Shown here piece after piece: positions 7,293 through 9,128 of a stretch of 9,128 bases of DNA. The notes under the pieces were generated by a model. That model did not search any database, had not been told where the DNA came from, and worked only from the letters and a program-made list of their open reading frames with translations. The stretch is taken from the NCBI GenBank assembly GCA_938003575.1, contig CALKYG010000421.1, positions 1 through 9,128 on the forward strand. Reading direction: 5' to 3'. The DNA comes from an uncultured Alphaproteobacteria bacterium (GTDB lineage: Bacteria > Pseudomonadota > Alphaproteobacteria > Caulobacterales > Parvularculaceae). Positions within the stretch are counted from its first letter, which is position 1. Every line of letters starts with the position of its first letter. A program made the translations under genes and the position numbers.

Positions 7293-7929
7293 GCGCCCCG
7301 ATCCAGTCGGTCAGCCCTTCGCGGCGATGAACTTCGCGCAGAGCGTCTCGCAGTTTCGTGCGCGCGACATAAGCGCCGACATGCGGCCATGCCGTCGCAG
7401 GCTTTGGCATATTGCGCGACCATCGCGTCAGCATTGTCGCGAGAAAATCAGGCGCGGTCATGCGGTCGCCGAGCAGGAAGGCGCGGCCGTCAGACAGGCG
7501 CGCATCCAGCATGGACCAGGCCTCTTCGATTTTGCGGCGCGCCTCAGCTTTCGCCGCGTCGATATTCGCGGGGCCCGCACCCTCTTGCGGGTAGAACCAC
7601 ACCCGAAAGGCGGGCTGCATCGTATTTGCAAGAAACAGCATCGTCTGCAGATAGCTGCGCCGCTTTTGTGCGCCGGCGGGGATTTCAAACCCGGCCTCGG
7701 GATGGCGCTCCGCGAGCCACAGAAGGATCGCCGCCGTCTCAGCCATCGGTTCGCCATCCGCGATCAGGGTCGGGATCATGCCGGCCGGATTGATTTTCAG
7801 GTAATCCGGACTCTTCTGATCCTTGCGCTCCATATCAAGCGCGACCGTTTCAAAAGGCGCGCCGATTTCGAGCAGGATCCAATGAACGGCGAGGCTCGCC
7901 GCGCCGGGAGCGTAATAGAGCGTGTACAT
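7282..7929 (-). CDS. Glutathione S-transferase-like protein
   Basis: The 215-residue protein has a GST layout. The thioredoxin-fold N-terminal domain covers about 1-78, with the cis-proline segment NPAGMIPTL (47-55) and the glutathione gamma-glutamyl-binding ETAAIL (64-69). The helical C-terminal domain contains FLLGDRMTAPDFLATML (~151-167), the usual N-capping-box region. It starts MYTLYYAPGAASLAVH. In bacterial beta-class GSTs this loop carries a catalytic Cys (PGxCSL), but here that position is Ala11, with Ser12 next to it. Conjugating activity may therefore depend on Ser12 or a tyrosine, or be weak. The gene lies 35 nt downstream of the DUF2937 gene on the same strand and probably shares its transcript. 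Its end overlaps the sulfotransferase gene tail to tail by 11 nt. The role is unknown beyond the fold. Confidence 0.9.
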   Translation of the reverse strand: MYTLYYAPGAASLAVHWILLEIGAPFETVALDMERKDQKSPDYLKINPAGMIPTLIADGEPMAETAAILLWLAERHPEAGFEIPAGAQKRRSYLQTMLFLANTMQPAFRVWFYPQEGAGPANIDAAKAEARRKIEEAWSMLDARLSDGRAFLLGDRMTAPDFLATMLTRWSRNMPKPATAWPHVGAYVARTKLRDALREVHRREGLTDWIGAPSA

Positions 7930-7964
7930 GCGAGACGGAGCCCTTCAGCGACCACTCGGGCGTT

Positions 7965-8465
7965 TTATGCGTAACGGCGTCCGGCGCCAAAGAGCCCGCC
8001 CACGATTCCGAACACGATCGAGAGGGCGAGAAACCCGGCGAGGAAGCCGCCGCCGCCATAGGCGAAGCCTTCGGGCGTGGCCGGCACGGCCGGCTTGAAC
8101 ACCGAATAAACGCTTTCGGTTATGTCCTTTTTGTGGGTGCGGGCCAGGACCAGCGGGCGCATCCAGATCGAGGCGGCGTTCAGTTCAGCAAGGTGCGCCG
8201 TCAGCATCTCATAGCGATTGACAACCGTTTCGTATGTGGAACAAAGCGCATCCAACAAGCCGGTCGCCATTGTGCATTCAGCCATCGCCGTTGCCCGTGT
8301 ATAGTTATACTCGCTAACCTTGGCGTCGAATTCCTCGACGATCGGACGCAACTCGTCGATCCGCCCGGTCAGGTTCTGGATATATTGATCGGTGAAAGCC
8401 GGCCCCTGGCTTGCCGCCACCGCGAGCGCCGCCCCCGCAATCAGCGCCAATAAACGTCCGAACAT
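7965..8465 (-). CDS. DUF2937 family membrane protein
   Basis: The 166-residue protein matches the pattern I recognise for DUF2937. It has an N-terminal MFGRLLALIAGAALAVAAS membrane segment or uncleaved signal (about 3-19). A helical, probably periplasmic middle follows (about 25-120), with TDQYIQNLTGRIDELRPIVEEF at its start. FKPAVPATPEGFAYGGGGF (123-141) leads into a second glycine-rich membrane helix to about 161 and a short basic tail GRRYA. The function of the family is unknown. The ATG at 8465 has AGGGGTG at 8471-8477 and fits the family N-terminus. The frame remains open upstream to 8585, but that Arg/Gly-rich part does not look like protein. Cys64 and Cys75 in the middle region could form a disulfide if it faces the periplasm. 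Confidence 0.85.
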   Translation of the reverse strand: MFGRLLALIAGAALAVAASQGPAFTDQYIQNLTGRIDELRPIVEEFDAKVSEYNYTRATAMAECTMATGLLDALCSTYETVVNRYEMLTAHLAELNAASIWMRPLVLARTHKKDITESVYSVFKPAVPATPEGFAYGGGGFLAGFLALSIVFGIVGGLFGAGRRYA

Positions 8466-8578
8466 GCAACCACCCCTAAATGCCGCCCGCCCCCGCAGGC
8501 CCCCTGATCCCACTCGAAGCGAAGCTTCACCCAACCGGCGGGGAAAATCCAGACCGCTGGAAATTTCGCATGCCGGGC

Positions 8579-8607
8579 GTGACAAAGAGGTCTCAGGGCC
8601 CTATATA
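8579..8607 (+). promoter_or_regulatory. Candidate sigma70-type promoter of the rimP operon
   Basis: GTGACA at 8579-8584 (5 of 6 to the -35 consensus) is separated by exactly 17 nt from TATATA at 8602-8607 (4 of 6 to the -10 consensus). Transcription would start near 8613-8616, giving a leader of about 70 nt before the rimP start codon. It is the only well-spaced pair I found upstream of rimP. The -10 lies in a CTATATAG palindrome, but I saw no matching -35 for the opposite direction. Confidence 0.6.
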
Positions 8608-8617
8608 GCCGGTCAAA

Positions 8618-8640
8618 CGCTATCGATTTCATCGAAAGCG
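8618..8640 (+). promoter_or_regulatory. Small leader hairpin overlapping the terminator stem
   Basis: CGCT (8618-8621) and TCGAT (8623-8627) can pair with ATCGA (8631-8635) and AGCG (8637-8640), with one A-A mismatch and a TTC loop. The 3' arm shares bases 8635-8640 with the 5' arm of the terminator stem, so the two hairpins exclude each other. It would form first during transcription. It is weaker than the terminator and could only delay it unless stabilised by a factor. The pairing is visible; a regulatory role is inference. Confidence 0.4.
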
Positions 8641-8662
8641 GGCCCGGCGGGCCCGCTTTTTT
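8635..8662 (+). terminator. Strong intrinsic terminator in the rimP leader
   Basis: AAAGCGGGCCC (8635-8645) pairs perfectly with GGGCCCGCTTT (8649-8659) across a 3-nt GGC loop, and an uninterrupted T run covers 8657-8662. This is a textbook Rho-independent terminator for plus-strand transcription; on the minus strand the T run is only three bases. It ends 6 nt before the rimP ribosome binding site. It therefore acts either as an attenuator of rimP, or as a stop for plus-strand transcripts running in from upstream, or both. Confidence 0.85.
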
Positions 8663-8668
8663 GTTACC

Positions 8669-8674
8669 GGAAGG
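8669..8674 (+). promoter_or_regulatory. Ribosome binding site of rimP
   Basis: GGAAGG stands 7 nt before the TTG at 8682. It decides for this TTG over the other in-frame TTG at 8661, which lies inside the terminator T run and has only the hairpin upstream. Confidence 0.6.
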
Positions 8675-8681
8675 CTGCGGA

Positions 8682-9128
8682 TTGTCCGTCCTTGAAGAGC
8701 GAATCGAGAAGCTCGTCGCCCCCGCGATCGCCGCGGCGGGCTTTGAGCTTGTGCGCATCAGGATGACCGGCAAGGAAACAAAGACATTGCAGATCATGGC
8801 CGAGCGCCCGGACCACACGATGTCGGCGGAAGATTGCGCGGGTCTTTCGCGCAAGCTCTCGCCGATCCTTGAGGAAGCCGATCCGATCTCGGGCTCCTAC
8901 CGGCTGGAGATTTCATCGCCCGGAATCGACCGCCCGCTTGTCAGAATGAAGGACTATCATGACTGGCAGGGTTATGAGGCGAAAATAGAACTCGATCGCA
9001 TGATCGAGGGGCGCAAGAAGTTCAAAGGCGTCCTCGCCGGCGTCGACGGCGATAATATCTGTCTCGACATCGAAGGCGAGCGCGAGACGGCCCTTATTCC
9101 CTTCGCCTGGATATCCTCGGCGAAGCTG
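8682..9128 (+). CDS. rimP: Ribosome maturation factor RimP (C-terminus cut by window edge)
   Basis: An open frame of 149 codons from a TTG start runs to the window end. RimP assists late assembly of the 30S ribosomal subunit. The N-terminal domain has FELVRIRMTG (21-30), LQIMAERPD (36-44), MSAEDCAGLSRKLSPIL (47-63) and the signature YRLEISSPGIDRPLV (73-87). The C-terminal SH3-like domain follows, with GRKKFKGVLAGVDGDNICL (110-128) and a segment ending FAWISSAKL. RimP proteins have about 150-200 residues, so only the last few tens are likely missing. Homologues usually head an operon with nusA and infB, which would lie beyond the window. The TTG start and the terminator just upstream suggest that expression is held down. 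Confidence 0.95.
   Translation, partial: MSVLEERIEKLVAPAIAAAGFELVRIRMTGKETKTLQIMAERPDHTMSAEDCAGLSRKLSPILEEADPISGSYRLEISSPGIDRPLVRMKDYHDWQGYEAKIELDRMIEGRKKFKGVLAGVDGDNICLDIEGERETALIPFAWISSAKL

Noticed and set aside
8516..8528. GAAGC-GAA-GCTTC mini-hairpin in the DUF2937 leader
   Set aside because: It has only five base pairs, no T-tract and no link to a ribosome binding site. Short hairpins like this are expected by chance in GC-rich DNA.
8466..8585. In-frame upstream extension of the DUF2937 protein by 40 residues
   Set aside because: The extension is Arg/Gly-rich and unlike the family N-terminus. MFGRLL at 8465 has its own ribosome binding site and begins the membrane segment directly.
8601..8617. 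Minus-strand promoter for DUF2937 using TTGACC (8617-8612) and the palindromic TATATA
   Set aside because: On the minus strand the two are only 3 nt apart, and no -10-like hexamer occurs 16-18 nt from TTGACC. The true promoter of this gene remains unidentified.
8466..8634. A tRNA or 4.5S RNA gene before the terminator, as metY precedes rimP in E. coli
   Set aside because: No cloverleaf elements, TTCGA-type loop, CCA end or SRP RNA tetraloop motif could be found on either strand.

Overview
This is a GC-rich, gene-dense chromosomal window that most resembles an alphaproteobacterium. The grounds are the sequence style of RimP, TrmB, the DUF2937 protein and the dienelactone-hydrolase-like protein, together with the high GC. 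I cannot place it more finely without a search. I see no tRNA, rRNA, CRISPR array, insertion sequence or phage gene, and base composition looks even throughout.

Layout. Positions 1-1560 (minus) hold a nearly complete FAD-dependent oxidoreductase of the COG2509 type, cut at its C-terminus by the window edge. A 118-nt divergent intergenic region follows. From 1679 to 7292 six plus-strand genes are packed with abutting or overlapping ends: a dienelactone-hydrolase-like protein, trmB (tRNA m7G46 methyltransferase), a secreted CE15/glucuronoyl-esterase-like hydrolase, ttcA (tRNA 2-thiocytidine-32 synthetase), a GT2 rhamnosyltransferase-like glycosyltransferase and a PAPS-dependent sulfotransferase. 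This is almost certainly one transcription unit. It mixes two tRNA-modification enzymes with carbohydrate-active proteins.

Two minus-strand genes follow: DUF2937 (7965-8465) and, downstream of it, a glutathione S-transferase-like protein (7282-7929). The 3' end of the latter overlaps the sulfotransferase gene tail to tail by 11 nt. The last 450 bases carry the start of rimP on the plus strand, normally the head of the rimP-nusA-infB translation/transcription operon. Its short leader holds a sigma70-type promoter, a small hairpin and a strong intrinsic terminator placed immediately before the rimP ribosome binding site. Any mRNA carrying that site should have to pass through the terminator, so attenuation of the rimP-nusA operon is the most interesting regulatory idea here.

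No wholly new system is evident. The points worth following are the rimP leader, the glycosyltransferase-sulfotransferase pair coupled to tRNA-modification genes, the large separation of trmB from rimP, and two enzymes (the CE15-like esterase and the GST-like protein) with changes at expected catalytic positions.
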